The notes beneath the pieces are model-generated. The model was given only the letters and a program-made list of their open reading frames with translations, was not told where the DNA came from and did no database searches. Positions 24,159 through 33,430 of a stretch of DNA of 55,593 nt are shown piece after piece. The stretch is from Treponema sp. (GTDB taxonomy: Bacteria > Spirochaetota > Spirochaetia > Treponematales > Breznakiellaceae), in contig JAIRKH010000120.1 in the NCBI GenBank assembly GCA_031260245.1, forward strand, positions 1 through 55,593. Reading direction: 5' to 3'. The first letter of the stretch is position 1. Every line of letters starts with the position of its first letter. A program made the position numbers and the translations under genes.

Positions 24159-25397
24159 CTATATAAACTGCCGCATTGCCTTGTCCTCCTGAAGCCCGTT
24201 GATTTTTGCAATGGCGTGGACAGCGAAATTAGCGACCATAATGTCGAGGAACGCGCCAATGGCGATGAGGTAGAAGGCGATAGGTTTCAGGATGAGGTAG
24301 CCCGACTCGAAGCCTCGCCCGTGGACTGCGCAAAGCGTCGCAAGCGCGGTCCACGCGCCGTCTCCCGGATGCCTGGCAAGCAAAAAGGAAATAATAAAGG
24401 CGCGTAATCCTATCGAGACGACGTCTATGGTGGTGATACCAAGGCTCGAATAGGACTTAATGATGACGATGAGGGAAACCGCCGCGACCATAGCGCTCCC
24501 CGCCCTGCTAAAGGTGGCCAATAACGGCACGGTCACCGCGGTTACGCGCCTACGGACCCCAAGGCTTTCCTTCATGTGTCTAAATATTACCGGCAAGGTG
24601 AAGTTGACGTCCCCGGAAAAGAAGGCGCACAGCGCCGAAGATATGGAGCTGTAGACCCAAGCCCACGGGCGCGGCTTGTTTCTCACGATGAGGTACAATA
24701 ATAGTGGAAATATAACAAACCCCAACAAGACGCTCACCACAGCTAAAAGAACGATTAGACTCCAGAATTCGGGCAATAATTTTTCGATACCTCGCCAGCG
24801 GAAAGCCCAATACGCGCTCAATACGATAAGAGAGATGTTTAAAATTTCAGAAAAGAAGAATGCGATGTGGTAAAATATACGAGAAAGAGAGTCGACAAGG
24901 GATATGACAGGCTTAGTGAAATTCCTGTCGTAAGACAATCCCACCCCGGCGAAGAAGGCGAATACGCATACCGGAAATAGATAAACGCCGTCGCTTACTA
25001 AAGCGGAGAACATATTTTGCGGGAAGATGTCCGCGATATTTTGAAGAATGGAAAGCGAAATATTTTCAACCTGCCCGTCTTGCGTAATGGGAATTCGATC
25101 GGGGGGGAAGAGCATTGTCGCCACGAGCCCCGCGCCGACTACCAATGCCGCGCTTATTACCGTGAAGACAAGGCATTTTAACAGCATAGAAAAAAAACCG
25201 CCCTCCCGTCTCAATTCATAAACAGCGATGCACAAAGAAAAAACTACCATCGGCGCAACCATATACCGTCCGGCGCTGACGGCGAAACCAGCGAGCCATT
25301 CCAGAACCCCGCCTACCGCCTGATTGTCGGCAGGCAAAAATACCCCTAGCGCCGCGCCCAGCGCCGCGCCGACTAAAAGTTTGAACCATATTTTCAT
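24159..25397 (-). CDS. SLC1/DAACS-type dicarboxylate or amino acid:cation symporter
   Basis: 412 residues with eight or more hydrophobic segments. The C-terminal half has the re-entrant loops of the glutamate/dicarboxylate transporter family: SGDVNFTLPVIFRHMKESLGV and VPLLATFSRAGSAMVAAVSLI, then a final region carrying VANFAVHAIAKING, where the substrate-binding Asn lies in related proteins. These carriers import glutamate, aspartate, serine or C4-dicarboxylates with Na+ or H+. Sequence is divergent from the well-studied GltP/DctA, so substrate is open. The ribosome site is weak. The short gap to the TPR gene suggests a two-gene unit. Confidence 0.75.
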   Translation of the reverse strand: MKIWFKLLVGAALGAALGVFLPADNQAVGGVLEWLAGFAVSAGRYMVAPMVVFSLCIAVYELRREGGFFSMLLKCLVFTVISAALVVGAGLVATMLFPPDRIPITQDGQVENISLSILQNIADIFPQNMFSALVSDGVYLFPVCVFAFFAGVGLSYDRNFTKPVISLVDSLSRIFYHIAFFFSEILNISLIVLSAYWAFRWRGIEKLLPEFWSLIVLLAVVSVLLGFVIFPLLLYLIVRNKPRPWAWVYSSISSALCAFFSGDVNFTLPVIFRHMKESLGVRRRVTAVTVPLLATFSRAGSAMVAAVSLIVIIKSYSSLGITTIDVVSIGLRAFIISFLLARHPGDGAWTALATLCAVHGRGFESGYLILKPIAFYLIAIGAFLDIMVANFAVHAIAKINGLQEDKAMRQFI

Positions 25398-25655
25398 TAT
25401 AAGAATTCACCTTTTAGGAGATATTGAGAAACTATAGTTTTAATATCCCCTACAAAAATTCCGAAGTATACCTAAAAATCTCGGTTTCTTAGATATGCCT
25501 TGATACCTCTTTATCATATATGAAAACAAAAGTTTTTTCAACAAATACAGGAAAAATTTGAAAAATTTTCCGACCGATAATATTGTTTCGCTCTTCCTTG
25601 TCTTACATCTCCATTGCTTTCCGAACGCTTGCCGCGTAGAATTACCGTTATTCTC
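25398..25655. other. AT-rich gene-free interval
   Basis: This is the divergent region between the symporter and tig. It has an AT-rich imperfect inverted repeat around 25550-25571 (GGAAAA/TTTTCC) without a T tail, and no open frame with a ribosome site. The tig promoter follows at 25656. Confidence 0.45.
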
Positions 25656-25684
25656 TTGACTTTTCCCTTGAAATATGATATATT
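25656..25684 (+). promoter_or_regulatory. tig-clpP-clpX promoter
   Basis: TTGACT (25656-25661), 17-base spacer, TATATT (25679-25684). This leaves an unusually long leader of about 187 bases before the tig GTG. Confidence 0.55.
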
Positions 25685-25877
25685 AAAAAAAGTTTTGGCG
25701 TCGGCGCGTATGGTATGATTACTATAAGAGTGGAATTGCAGGCGCGGAAATGGGTGGCAGGTTTGTTATTCGTACAATTTCAAGCCTTTGTTCCTTGTTA
25801 TCCGCAACCCAGTAGACTTTTTATACCTTCTGAGCTATATCCAAAACTAATTCCATTCAAACCTTAAGGGAAAAATT

Positions 25878-27266
25878 GTGATTATATCTAAAGAGATTAC
25901 CAATCTGGAACATTCGCGAGTTAAAATGATGGTTGTAGTAGGCAAGGACGACGTCAATGCCGAATACGACAAAATTTTAACCAATTATAGTAAAAATTTA
26001 CAGATACCCGGTTTTCGCAAAGGCAAAGCGCCGAAAGAGGTCATCGTCAGGAAAACGGGAGAAGCTTTAAAGGAGGAAGTTGTCGGGCATATTATAGAAC
26101 ATTCTATGTCCGAAATTTTTGAGGATGAAAATTTCCCGAAAGAAAACTTACCGCTCGCATATTCACAGCCTTCCTTGGAAGGTAAACCGCCGCGTCTCGA
26201 CTTGGATAAGGATTTGTCCTACGTGGTGGTATACGACGTGTTTCCTCGTTTCGCCATAGGACAATGGAAAGGGCTTGAAGTCGACATTCCCGACGTCTCT
26301 ATCGCCGAAGAAGATGTGAACCGCGAGCTGGAAGCTGTACGCGAGCGTAACGCCTTTGTTTTGGATAAGGCGGAAGACGCGCAAGCTGTGTTGGGCGATG
26401 TGGCGACGACGAACTACAGCGAGTTAACTGAAAGCGGGGCGGTCGTTTCCGGTACGGAACGAGAAGACTTCGTGTTCACCATCGGCGACGGACGCAACGT
26501 CTTTAAGTTTGACGACGACATCGTCGGAATGAAGAAAGGCGAAACCAGGGATATTGTTAAAACCTATCCAGAAGACTTCGCTGACAAAGAACTCGCAGGC
26601 AAAACAAAGAAAATCCGCGTCAAAGTCGTCAATCTCAAAGAAAAAAAGATTCCGGTTGCGGACGACGACTTCGCGCAGGATGTCGACGAAAAATTTAAGA
26701 CGTTGGAGGACCTAAAGAACGATATCAAAGATAAACTCACAAAACGGCTTGACGAGCGTCTTAAAGAGATAAAAATCAATGGGATTATCGGAAAAATCTT
26801 AGAAGGCGCCCCGATTGACGTTCCTGAATCTATGATACGCGTTCAGCTTGACGCTCAATGGCGAAATTTCGCGCGTCAAATCAATACGCCTGTTGACAAA
26901 CTCAAGGAGGGAATAGAGAAATCCCCGGGAGGGCTTGCTTCCTTTGAAGATCTCTGGAGACCTGAGGCGTTGCGGACTATTATGGCCCAACTCGTTGTTC
27001 AAACTATCATCAAAGACTTGAAGCTTGAGATAGCGGACAATGAATTCAACGACTTTGTAGAAAAGAGGGCTAAAGAATATGGTATGAGCGTTGAGGAATT
27101 CACTGATTATTATAAGAAACAAGATATGGAAGACTACTTGAAGGACGAAATACGCGAGGGAAAACTTTTTGATATACTGATTGCGGAAAATACCGTAAAA
27201 ACTGGTCCTAAAGAAGAGTATCTATCGTTCATCAGCAAAAAGAAAGAAGGGGTCGCCGATGTTTAA
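25878..27266 (+). CDS. tig: Trigger factor
   Basis: 462 residues. A ribosome-bound chaperone and peptidyl-prolyl isomerase. The ribosome-binding signature GFRKGKAP is at residues 45-52. The central FKBP-type domain is about residues 150-250 (starting around [13 protein letters not shown]) and the C-terminal helical cradle fills the remainder. The start is GTG at 25878 with AAGGG eight bases upstream. The stop lies eight bases inside an alternative clpP start; together with the overlap of clpP and clpX this defines the conserved tig-clpP-clpX unit. Confidence 0.95.
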   Translation: MIISKEITNLEHSRVKMMVVVGKDDVNAEYDKILTNYSKNLQIPGFRKGKAPKEVIVRKTGEALKEEVVGHIIEHSMSEIFEDENFPKENLPLAYSQPSLEGKPPRLDLDKDLSYVVVYDVFPRFAIGQWKGLEVDIPDVSIAEEDVNRELEAVRERNAFVLDKAEDAQAVLGDVATTNYSELTESGAVVSGTEREDFVFTIGDGRNVFKFDDDIVGMKKGETRDIVKTYPEDFADKELAGKTKKIRVKVVNLKEKKIPVADDDFAQDVDEKFKTLEDLKNDIKDKLTKRLDERLKEIKINGIIGKILEGAPIDVPESMIRVQLDAQWRNFARQINTPVDKLKEGIEKSPGGLASFEDLWRPEALRTIMAQLVVQTIIKDLKLEIADNEFNDFVEKRAKEYGMSVEEFTDYYKKQDMEDYLKDEIREGKLFDILIAENTVKTGPKEEYLSFISKKKEGVADV

Positions 27267-27315
27267 TTTCTCAAGAAAGAAGCGGTCTGAAACAGCCTTC
27301 TATGAAGGAGTCCCT

Positions 27316-27921
27316 ATGGGGAATAGTCTCGTGCCGATGGTTATTGAACAGACAGGCTTGGGCGAGCGCTCTTACGATATTTACTCGCGCCTTCTCAAGG
27401 ACCGTATCGTCTTCATAGATGGGGAAATCAACGATTTAACCGCGGATTTGATCGTGGCGCAATTGCTTTTCTTGGACGGGCAGGACACGGACAAGGATAT
27501 CAACCTCTATATCAACTCCCCGGGCGGCGCGGTTACCGCAGGGCTTGCCATCTATGACACCATACAATACGTGAAAAGCGACGTGCAGACAATCTGCCTG
27601 GGACAAGCGGCGAGTATGGCCGCGCTGATTCTGGCCGCGGGCGCGAAAGGGAAGCGCATGGTTCTGCCGTCTTCCCGGGTGCTGATTCATCAACCGTGGG
27701 GCGGAGCCCAGGGACAGGCGCGAGACATCGGCATACAATCAAAGGAAATCGTCCGACTGAAGAAACTAACCATTGATATTTTCGCCCAATGCGCTGGCAA
27801 AGACGTTGAGAAAATAGCCGCTGACATGGAGAGAGATTTTTTCATGTCTGCGGAAGATGCCGTCTCCTATGGCGTTGCGGATTCCATATTGAGAAGGGAG
27901 AAAAATGGCAAGACTTCGTAA
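27316..27921 (+). CDS. clpP: ATP-dependent Clp protease proteolytic subunit
   Basis: 201 residues, the standard size. The catalytic triad is Ser100 (LGQAASMA), His125 (LIHQPWGG) and Asp174 (MERDFFMSA). It forms the tetradecameric chamber that ClpX or ClpC feeds. I start it at ATG 27316, which has a strong AAGGAG and lines up with the conserved beginning [23 protein letters not shown]; the in-frame Met at 27259 (overlapping tig by eight bases) would add a 19-residue N-terminal tail. It overlaps clpX by 17 bases. Confidence 0.94.
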   Translation: MGNSLVPMVIEQTGLGERSYDIYSRLLKDRIVFIDGEINDLTADLIVAQLLFLDGQDTDKDINLYINSPGGAVTAGLAIYDTIQYVKSDVQTICLGQAASMAALILAAGAKGKRMVLPSSRVLIHQPWGGAQGQARDIGIQSKEIVRLKKLTIDIFAQCAGKDVEKIAADMERDFFMSAEDAVSYGVADSILRREKNGKTS

Positions 27922-29179
27922 CCCCATGCGCGAAGAGCAAGTTTGCTCCTTTTGCGGAAAAAGCGGCGACGTCACGCGGAAACTCATTTCTGGTCCCCAT
28001 AACGTTTTCATTTGCGACGAATGTATTGATGTATGCATAAAGATTCTTTCCGATGAAGACCAAGACGTCGCCGTGCAATTCACGGACCAAATACCTACGC
28101 CGCGGGAAATCAAGGAATACCTCGATGAATTCGTGATTGGACAGGAAAACGCGAAAAAAGCCCTGTCTGTAGCAGTCTACAATCACTATAAGCGTATAAG
28201 CAAACCGAAACACAACAGAAAAGACTTGAATAACGTTGAAATCGAAAAATCCAATGTGTTGTTGATTGGTCCGACTGGTACGGGTAAAACCTTGCTCGCC
28301 AAGACGTTGGCGAGCAAGCTCAAAGTTCCCTACGCCATAGCGGACGCCACCACCCTCACCGAAGCGGGCTATGTGGGCGAGGATGTAGAAAACATTCTAC
28401 TCAAGCTCATTCAGAATGCGGGTAACAACATCTCGGCCGCGGAACGGGGCATCATCTACATCGACGAAATCGACAAGATAGCCCGCAAGGGCGAAAACGT
28501 GTCTATTACGCGAGACGTATCCGGCGAAGGCGTTCAACAGGCTCTGCTGAAAATCATTGAAGGAACGGTTGCGTCCGTGCCTCCCCAAGGCGGACGCAAG
28601 CACCCGAGTCAAGAAATGCTCCGCATCGACACAACGAATATCTTGTTTATCTGCGGCGGAGCGTTTGTGGGGCTTGAAAAATTTATTGAACAGAGGGTCG
28701 TTCAGCATCCACTCGGCTTTGGCGCGGATTTCGACGATAAGTCCGCGAAGAACCGCAAGGAATTGTTCGAGGCGCTTCATCCTGACGACCTCATCCATTT
28801 CGGTATGATACCGGAATTCATCGGACGACTACCCATCACCGTTTGCCTTGAAGAACTCAAGCTCGAAGATCTAAAGCGCATCATCACCGAACCGCGCAAC
28901 GCTATCGTAAAGCAATATCAGGCGTCAATGGCGATTGACGACGTGCGTCTCGAATTCACTGAGGGCGCGATTAACGCTATCGCAGGTACCGCCATCAAAC
29001 AGAAAACAGGAGCGCGCGGTATCCGTTCTATCGTAGAAAAGCTTATGACCGACATCATGTACGAAATCCCCTCCATGTACGGCAGAGAAAATATGAAGGT
29101 CGTCGTCACTCAAGACACTGTTGAAAAATCATCGCCGCCTGACGTCATTCGGATGGAAAAAATCCAGAAAAGCGCGTGA
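27905..29179 (+). CDS. clpX: ClpX unfoldase
   Basis: 424 residues. The N-terminal zinc-binding domain has Cys14, Cys17, Cys37 and Cys40 (CSFCG, ICDEC). The AAA+ module has Walker A GPTGTGKT (residues 122-129), Walker [11 protein letters not shown], a pore loop GYVGEDVE, and the ClpP-contacting loop near LGFGADF. ClpX selects and unfolds substrates for ClpP. It begins inside clpP with a usable AAGGGAG. The only other Clp ATPase in the window, clpC, follows 1.4 kb downstream after an inserted methylase gene. Confidence 0.96.
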   Translation: MARLRNPMREEQVCSFCGKSGDVTRKLISGPHNVFICDECIDVCIKILSDEDQDVAVQFTDQIPTPREIKEYLDEFVIGQENAKKALSVAVYNHYKRISKPKHNRKDLNNVEIEKSNVLLIGPTGTGKTLLAKTLASKLKVPYAIADATTLTEAGYVGEDVENILLKLIQNAGNNISAAERGIIYIDEIDKIARKGENVSITRDVSGEGVQQALLKIIEGTVASVPPQGGRKHPSQEMLRIDTTNILFICGGAFVGLEKFIEQRVVQHPLGFGADFDDKSAKNRKELFEALHPDDLIHFGMIPEFIGRLPITVCLEELKLEDLKRIITEPRNAIVKQYQASMAIDDVRLEFTEGAINAIAGTAIKQKTGARGIRSIVEKLMTDIMYEIPSMYGRENMKVVVTQDTVEKSSPPDVIRMEKIQKSA

Positions 29180-29197
29180 GAACGAAGCGGTATTATC

Positions 29198-29217
29198 ATT
29201 AAACCATGTGGTTTAAT
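29198..29217. terminator. Inverted repeat after clpX
   Basis: ATTAAACCA (29198-29206) and TGGTTTAAT (29209-29217) form a perfect nine-base inverted repeat 18 bases after the clpX stop. It lacks GC richness and a T tail, so it may be either a weak terminator or a protein-binding site. Confidence 0.3.
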
Positions 29218-29334
29218 AACATAAGGAGAGAAAAGAGTTAAGCGGAATTCGGAATAAATGTAATACGACATTCTCATAGAAAAATATCCTTTAATCCGTC
29301 TTATAAATTAAGGAGCTTTTGTAGAATAATTCTT

Positions 29335-30528
29335 ATGGGTATATCATCTCTATTACCTGATATAGATTTGACCGTCTCGAGAAAGGCGAAATTCCGTTCA
29401 AAACGAGTTAATTCTGACTTGATTGAAGTATTATGTGAAGATGAAAGCTATCTAACCAAACAAATCATTACTTGTATTGGCAATAAACGCTCTCTCCTAC
29501 CATTTATTACTCAAGGAATTCGTATAGCGCAGACTCGTTTGAATAAAACCAAACTGGATATGTTTGACGTGTTTAGCGGTTCTGGTATTGTAGCGCGTTA
29601 TTTTAAGCAATTTGCAAGATTGTTAGCGGTTAATGATTTAGAGAAATATTCGCAAATCACAAATGAATGTTATTTGTCGAATAGAAAGGACTTGAATATA
29701 CCTGTATTAAAAAGCGTTTATAATGAACTTTTAGAAAAAATAATGAGAAAACCTTTAAACGCTGGTATTGTTACGGAATTATATTCTCCAAAAGACGACG
29801 ACGACGTCAAAATAGGAGAACGCGTCTTTTATACTCGCAGAAACGCGATGTATATTGATACAGCGCGTAATCTGATTGAAGAAATTGACCAAGAGTATAG
29901 AAAATATTTTCTTGCGCCTTTGCTTTCAGAGGCTTCGGTTCACTCAAATACTTCTGGCGTGTTTAAAAGTTTTCATAAAAATAAAGCGGCGGGTATTGGT
30001 CAATTTGGCGGGAATAATCAAGACGCGCTTTCACGGATAAAAGGCGATATTATGTTACCGTTTCCTCTTTTTAGTAACTTTAATTGCGACTCTCTTGTTT
30101 ATAACGGCGACTCAAACACGATTGTCAATGAAGCTCCGGAAGTTGATTTGGCGTATTTAGACCCGCCGTATAATCAACATCCTTATGGTTCCAATTATTT
30201 TATGCTTAATTTGATACTTGAAAATAAATATCCCGCGAGCGTCAGTAGAATTTCGGGTATTCCAAATAATTGGAATCGTTCCGCGTATAATAAAAAACAA
30301 TTAGCGTCCAAAACGCTCTCTGAATTAATTGCGAATATAAAAGCAAAATATACGCTTATATCCTTTAATTCCGAGGGATTTATATCTCTTGAAGAAATGA
30401 AAAAAATGCTTCTAAAAATCGGTAAAATAGAAGTCTTGAAAACAACTTACAACACATTTCGCGGTTGCCGAAATTTATCAAATCGGGATATTCATGTTAA
30501 AGAATACCTATATTTATTGGAGAAATAA
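29335..30528 (+). CDS. D12-class DNA adenine methyltransferase
   Basis: 397 residues. The D12 (Dam/FokI-type) N6-adenine family is shown by motif X TCIGNKRSLLPFI (residues 46-58), motif I FDVFSGSG (77-84), and the catalytic DPPY (276-279, in LAYLDPPYNQHPYGSNY). It methylates adenine in DNA using S-adenosylmethionine. The long insertion between motif I and DPPY is probably the target-recognition part. No restriction endonuclease is adjacent, so it looks like a solitary methylase. It is clearly AT-rich and sits between clpX and clpC, suggesting acquisition. A Shine-Dalgarno at the right distance is absent; a TAGAAT box lies seven bases before the ATG. Confidence 0.85.
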   Translation: MGISSLLPDIDLTVSRKAKFRSKRVNSDLIEVLCEDESYLTKQIITCIGNKRSLLPFITQGIRIAQTRLNKTKLDMFDVFSGSGIVARYFKQFARLLAVNDLEKYSQITNECYLSNRKDLNIPVLKSVYNELLEKIMRKPLNAGIVTELYSPKDDDDVKIGERVFYTRRNAMYIDTARNLIEEIDQEYRKYFLAPLLSEASVHSNTSGVFKSFHKNKAAGIGQFGGNNQDALSRIKGDIMLPFPLFSNFNCDSLVYNGDSNTIVNEAPEVDLAYLDPPYNQHPYGSNYFMLNLILENKYPASVSRISGIPNNWNRSAYNKKQLASKTLSELIANIKAKYTLISFNSEGFISLEEMKKMLLKIGKIEVLKTTYNTFRGCRNLSNRDIHVKEYLYLLEK

Positions 30529-30590
30529 AATCATGACGCGGCGCGGTATAGACGTCAGAAATTCGCACGTCTGATGAGGAGGAGAAAAAT

Positions 30591-33014
30591 ATGTTCCGAG
30601 GATTAACACGTCGGATGCAAAGAATTGTCTCGTTGGGCGCGCAGGAAGAGGGCGTCCGTTTTAACGTAGATGAAATACTGCCCGAACACATCATTATAGC
30701 CATGTTAAAGGACGCCGGCGGAGTTGCGTGTAAAGCCCTTCTTTTCTTACGTGTGGATATGCTTGACTTCAGACGGGTTATTGAAAATAGCCTTCTACAC
30801 ATAGGCGGCGTCGTATTGGGAAGAGAATTGCCTTTGTCTTTGCGGGCGAAGAAGATGTTTGAGGCCGCCGGGCTTGAAGCCGTTTCTTTGAAAAGCGCGG
30901 AAATCGGCACCGAGCATATTCTGCTTGCGTGTGCGATGGAACAAGACTCGGTTTTGCAAAACTATCTCAACGCAAGAGGTTTTGGCGTTGACCTCTTGCG
31001 CGTGGCAATCCAGACCGTTATCGTCAACCAAAACAGCCGCCAGTCCAATTATAAGCCTGCTGTTTACCAACAGCTCACTCCGATTTTAGATATGTTTGCC
31101 GCGAGAGACCTCACTACGCTTGCTAAGGAGGGACGGCTCGAACCTGTCATCGGGCGGAAACGAGAGATAGAGCGTATTATCCGCATACTGTCGCGCAAAA
31201 CAAAAAACAATCCGGTGCTTGTCGGCGAACCTGGCGTTGGGAAGACCGCCATTGTCGAAGGGCTGGCGCAGGTTTTGGCGTCTAATTCTGCGCCTGAACC
31301 GCTCGCCGGGCGGCGCGTCGTCTCTTTGGACATGGGATCCATCGTTGCCGGCACGAGATACCGCGGTGAATTCGAGGAACGCCTCCAGAAAATCATACAG
31401 GAGATAGTCCGCGCGGGCAACATCATCCTCTTCATTGATGAAATTCATACCATCATAGGCGCGGGTAACTCCGAAGGTTCGATCGACGTCTCCAATATGC
31501 TGAAGCCGGGCCTTGCCCGCGGCGATTTTCACTGTATCGGCGCTACCACATCCGCGGAATACCGCAAGTACTTCGAGCGGGACGCGGCGCTGGAACGCCG
31601 GTTTCAAGTTGTCACGGTGAAGGAACCAAACATCAACGAGACGATAGAGATACTAAAGGGCGTAAAGCCGCATTATGAAAGCTTCCACAAAGTGCATTAC
31701 ACAGACGAGGCAATCAACGCGGCTGTGAGGTTGAGTGGATGTTATATGCCGGAACGTTTCATGCCCGATAAGGCGCTAGATATGCTTGACGAGGCGGGCG
31801 CATTACGAAAACTCGAAACGGTCGCGCCGCCGCCGGAAATAGGGATTTTTGAAGCTGAGATGCTCCATCTCATTGAGGAGAAAAACCTCGTCATGGCAAA
31901 CAGAGATTATGAAAGTAGCGTTTTGATTCGGGACAAAGCCAAGGACCTACAGGACCGGGTAGCGAACGCTCGTATCGCATGGGAACGTTACACGGAAGAG
32001 CCTATCGTCACCGAGGCGCATGTGCGCAAAGCCGCGGCGGACGCAACCGGCATACCACTCGCCGAAATCGGCGCGGAAGAGGCAAAGCGTCTTCTAATGA
32101 TTGAAGACGAGCTTCACAAAAGCGTCGTCGGACAGGACGAAGCCGTAAGTCGTATCGCGTCCGGGGTCCGGCGCGCGCGGGCGGGCGTATCCTCCCCCAC
32201 CCGTCCCGTCGGCTCGTTCATATTCTTGGGACCCACCGGCGTAGGCAAGACTCTGCTTGCCAAGAAGCTCGCGGCGTTCCTCTTCGGTACAGAAAGTTCC
32301 CTCATCCGTATTGATATGTCAGACTTCATGGAAAAACATAACACAGCGCGGCTCGTGGGCGCTCCGCCGGGCTATATCGGCTACGGCGAAGGAGGCGTTC
32401 TAACCGAGGCGGTCAGACGCTCCCCTTACTGCGTCGTCTTGTTTGATGAGATTGAAAAAGCGCACCGCGACGTGTTCAACCTCCTTCTTCAAGTACTTGA
32501 AGAAGGAGAGCTCAAAGACGGCATGGGACGCGCGGTCAACTTCAGAAACAGCATCGTCGTTATGACCAGCAATGCGGGCGGCCGCGAAGTAAACGGTTCT
32601 AGGATCGGCTTCGGCGTCGGGGACGGATTTCCGAGACAGGACGATATCGAGGCGGCCGCTAAAGAAGAACTACGCCGTATATTCAGTCCGGAATTCCTCA
32701 ACCGCATCGACGATGTTATCGTATTTCGTCCGCTTAACGAGAAACAAATTGCCCGCGTCTTAGACATTCATCTTGCCGAACTTGCCGAGCGACTCAAAGT
32801 TCAGAATTTCGGGTTCAGCGTAACTGACGCGGCAAAGTCCCTACTTGTCAAGAAAGTGTGGGATCCTAAATTGGGAGGACGGCCGCTTCGCCGCGCTGTG
32901 CAGTCCGAACTAGAAGACCCGATTTCCCGTCTGATTCTGAGCGACGTAGAAACGGAGAGCGTCTTCGTCGCAGACGCCTATGGCGACGAAATAAAAGTAA
33001 TGGTCCAGTATTAG
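30591..33014 (+). CDS. clpC: ClpC-type AAA+ unfoldase
   Basis: 807 residues. It is a class I Clp ATPase with an N-terminal double Clp_N repeat (about 1-150), AAA+ module D1 (Walker A GEPGVGKT; Walker B LFIDEIHTI), a short middle region containing a UVR motif (about residues 425-455, EEKNLVMANRDYESSVLIRDKAK), and module D2 (Walker A GPTGVGKT; Walker B VLFDEIEKAH). The UVR and short middle domain mark ClpC rather than ClpA or ClpB. The IGFGVGD stretch is the expected ClpP-docking loop. It degrades proteins with the nearby ClpP. An excellent GAGGAGGAG site precedes ATG 30591. Its stop overlaps the stop of the convergent DUF6941 gene. Confidence 0.93.
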   Translation: MFRGLTRRMQRIVSLGAQEEGVRFNVDEILPEHIIIAMLKDAGGVACKALLFLRVDMLDFRRVIENSLLHIGGVVLGRELPLSLRAKKMFEAAGLEAVSLKSAEIGTEHILLACAMEQDSVLQNYLNARGFGVDLLRVAIQTVIVNQNSRQSNYKPAVYQQLTPILDMFAARDLTTLAKEGRLEPVIGRKREIERIIRILSRKTKNNPVLVGEPGVGKTAIVEGLAQVLASNSAPEPLAGRRVVSLDMGSIVAGTRYRGEFEERLQKIIQEIVRAGNIILFIDEIHTIIGAGNSEGSIDVSNMLKPGLARGDFHCIGATTSAEYRKYFERDAALERRFQVVTVKEPNINETIEILKGVKPHYESFHKVHYTDEAINAAVRLSGCYMPERFMPDKALDMLDEAGALRKLETVAPPPEIGIFEAEMLHLIEEKNLVMANRDYESSVLIRDKAKDLQDRVANARIAWERYTEEPIVTEAHVRKAAADATGIPLAEIGAEEAKRLLMIEDELHKSVVGQDEAVSRIASGVRRARAGVSSPTRPVGSFIFLGPTGVGKTLLAKKLAAFLFGTESSLIRIDMSDFMEKHNTARLVGAPPGYIGYGEGGVLTEAVRRSPYCVVLFDEIEKAHRDVFNLLLQVLEEGELKDGMGRAVNFRNSIVVMTSNAGGREVNGSRIGFGVGDGFPRQDDIEAAAKEELRRIFSPEFLNRIDDVIVFRPLNEKQIARVLDIHLAELAERLKVQNFGFSVTDAAKSLLVKKVWDPKLGGRPLRRAVQSELEDPISRLILSDVETESVFVADAYGDEIKVMVQY

Positions 33015-33397
33015 CCTTTTCTGACGTATAAGGGGATGGAGGCGACTTCTCGGTCGTCCATGTAAAGCGCGAAACTTATCATGCCGCTATTTTTGAAACG
33101 TAGGTTAGAAACGGTAAAAATAAGATGGGAAACGGCGGTCGCATTACCCGCGCCATTGACGATCATGTTGCCGTTTATGGCGTCCATACATGTATCGCCG
33201 TTAAGGTCGCGCGTCTCAATGCGGAACCTATGCTTTGAGAATTCCCAAATGTCAAAACGTATTCGTATGATAACAAATAATTGTGGATGAACGCATGGAA
33301 AAGCGCGGGCGATTATAGTATCAAATGTGCCAATAATGGTGAGTTTCCCATCGTTTTCCTGCACGAAATCACAAAATGTGAAGATTTCTATCTTCAA
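33011..33397 (-). CDS. DUF6941-type hypothetical protein
   Basis: 128 residues, predicted cytoplasmic and beta-rich. The N-terminus (IFTFCDFVQENDGKLTIIGTFDTI) has the pattern of the DUF6941 family, small proteins of unknown function in Firmicutes and spirochaetes. The start is TTG at 33397, supported by a GAGGAG four bases upstream. It converges with clpC with a four-base overlap of the stop codons and lies 34 bases from the kinase gene on the same strand, so it could belong to the signalling block. Confidence 0.6.
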   Translation of the reverse strand: MKIEIFTFCDFVQENDGKLTIIGTFDTIIARAFPCVHPQLFVIIRIRFDIWEFSKHRFRIETRDLNGDTCMDAINGNMIVNGAGNATAVSHLIFTVSNLRFKNSGMISFALYMDDREVASIPLYVRKG

Positions 33398-33430
33398 TGT
33401 TCTCCTCTTTTACAAGGTATACTCGGCGTT

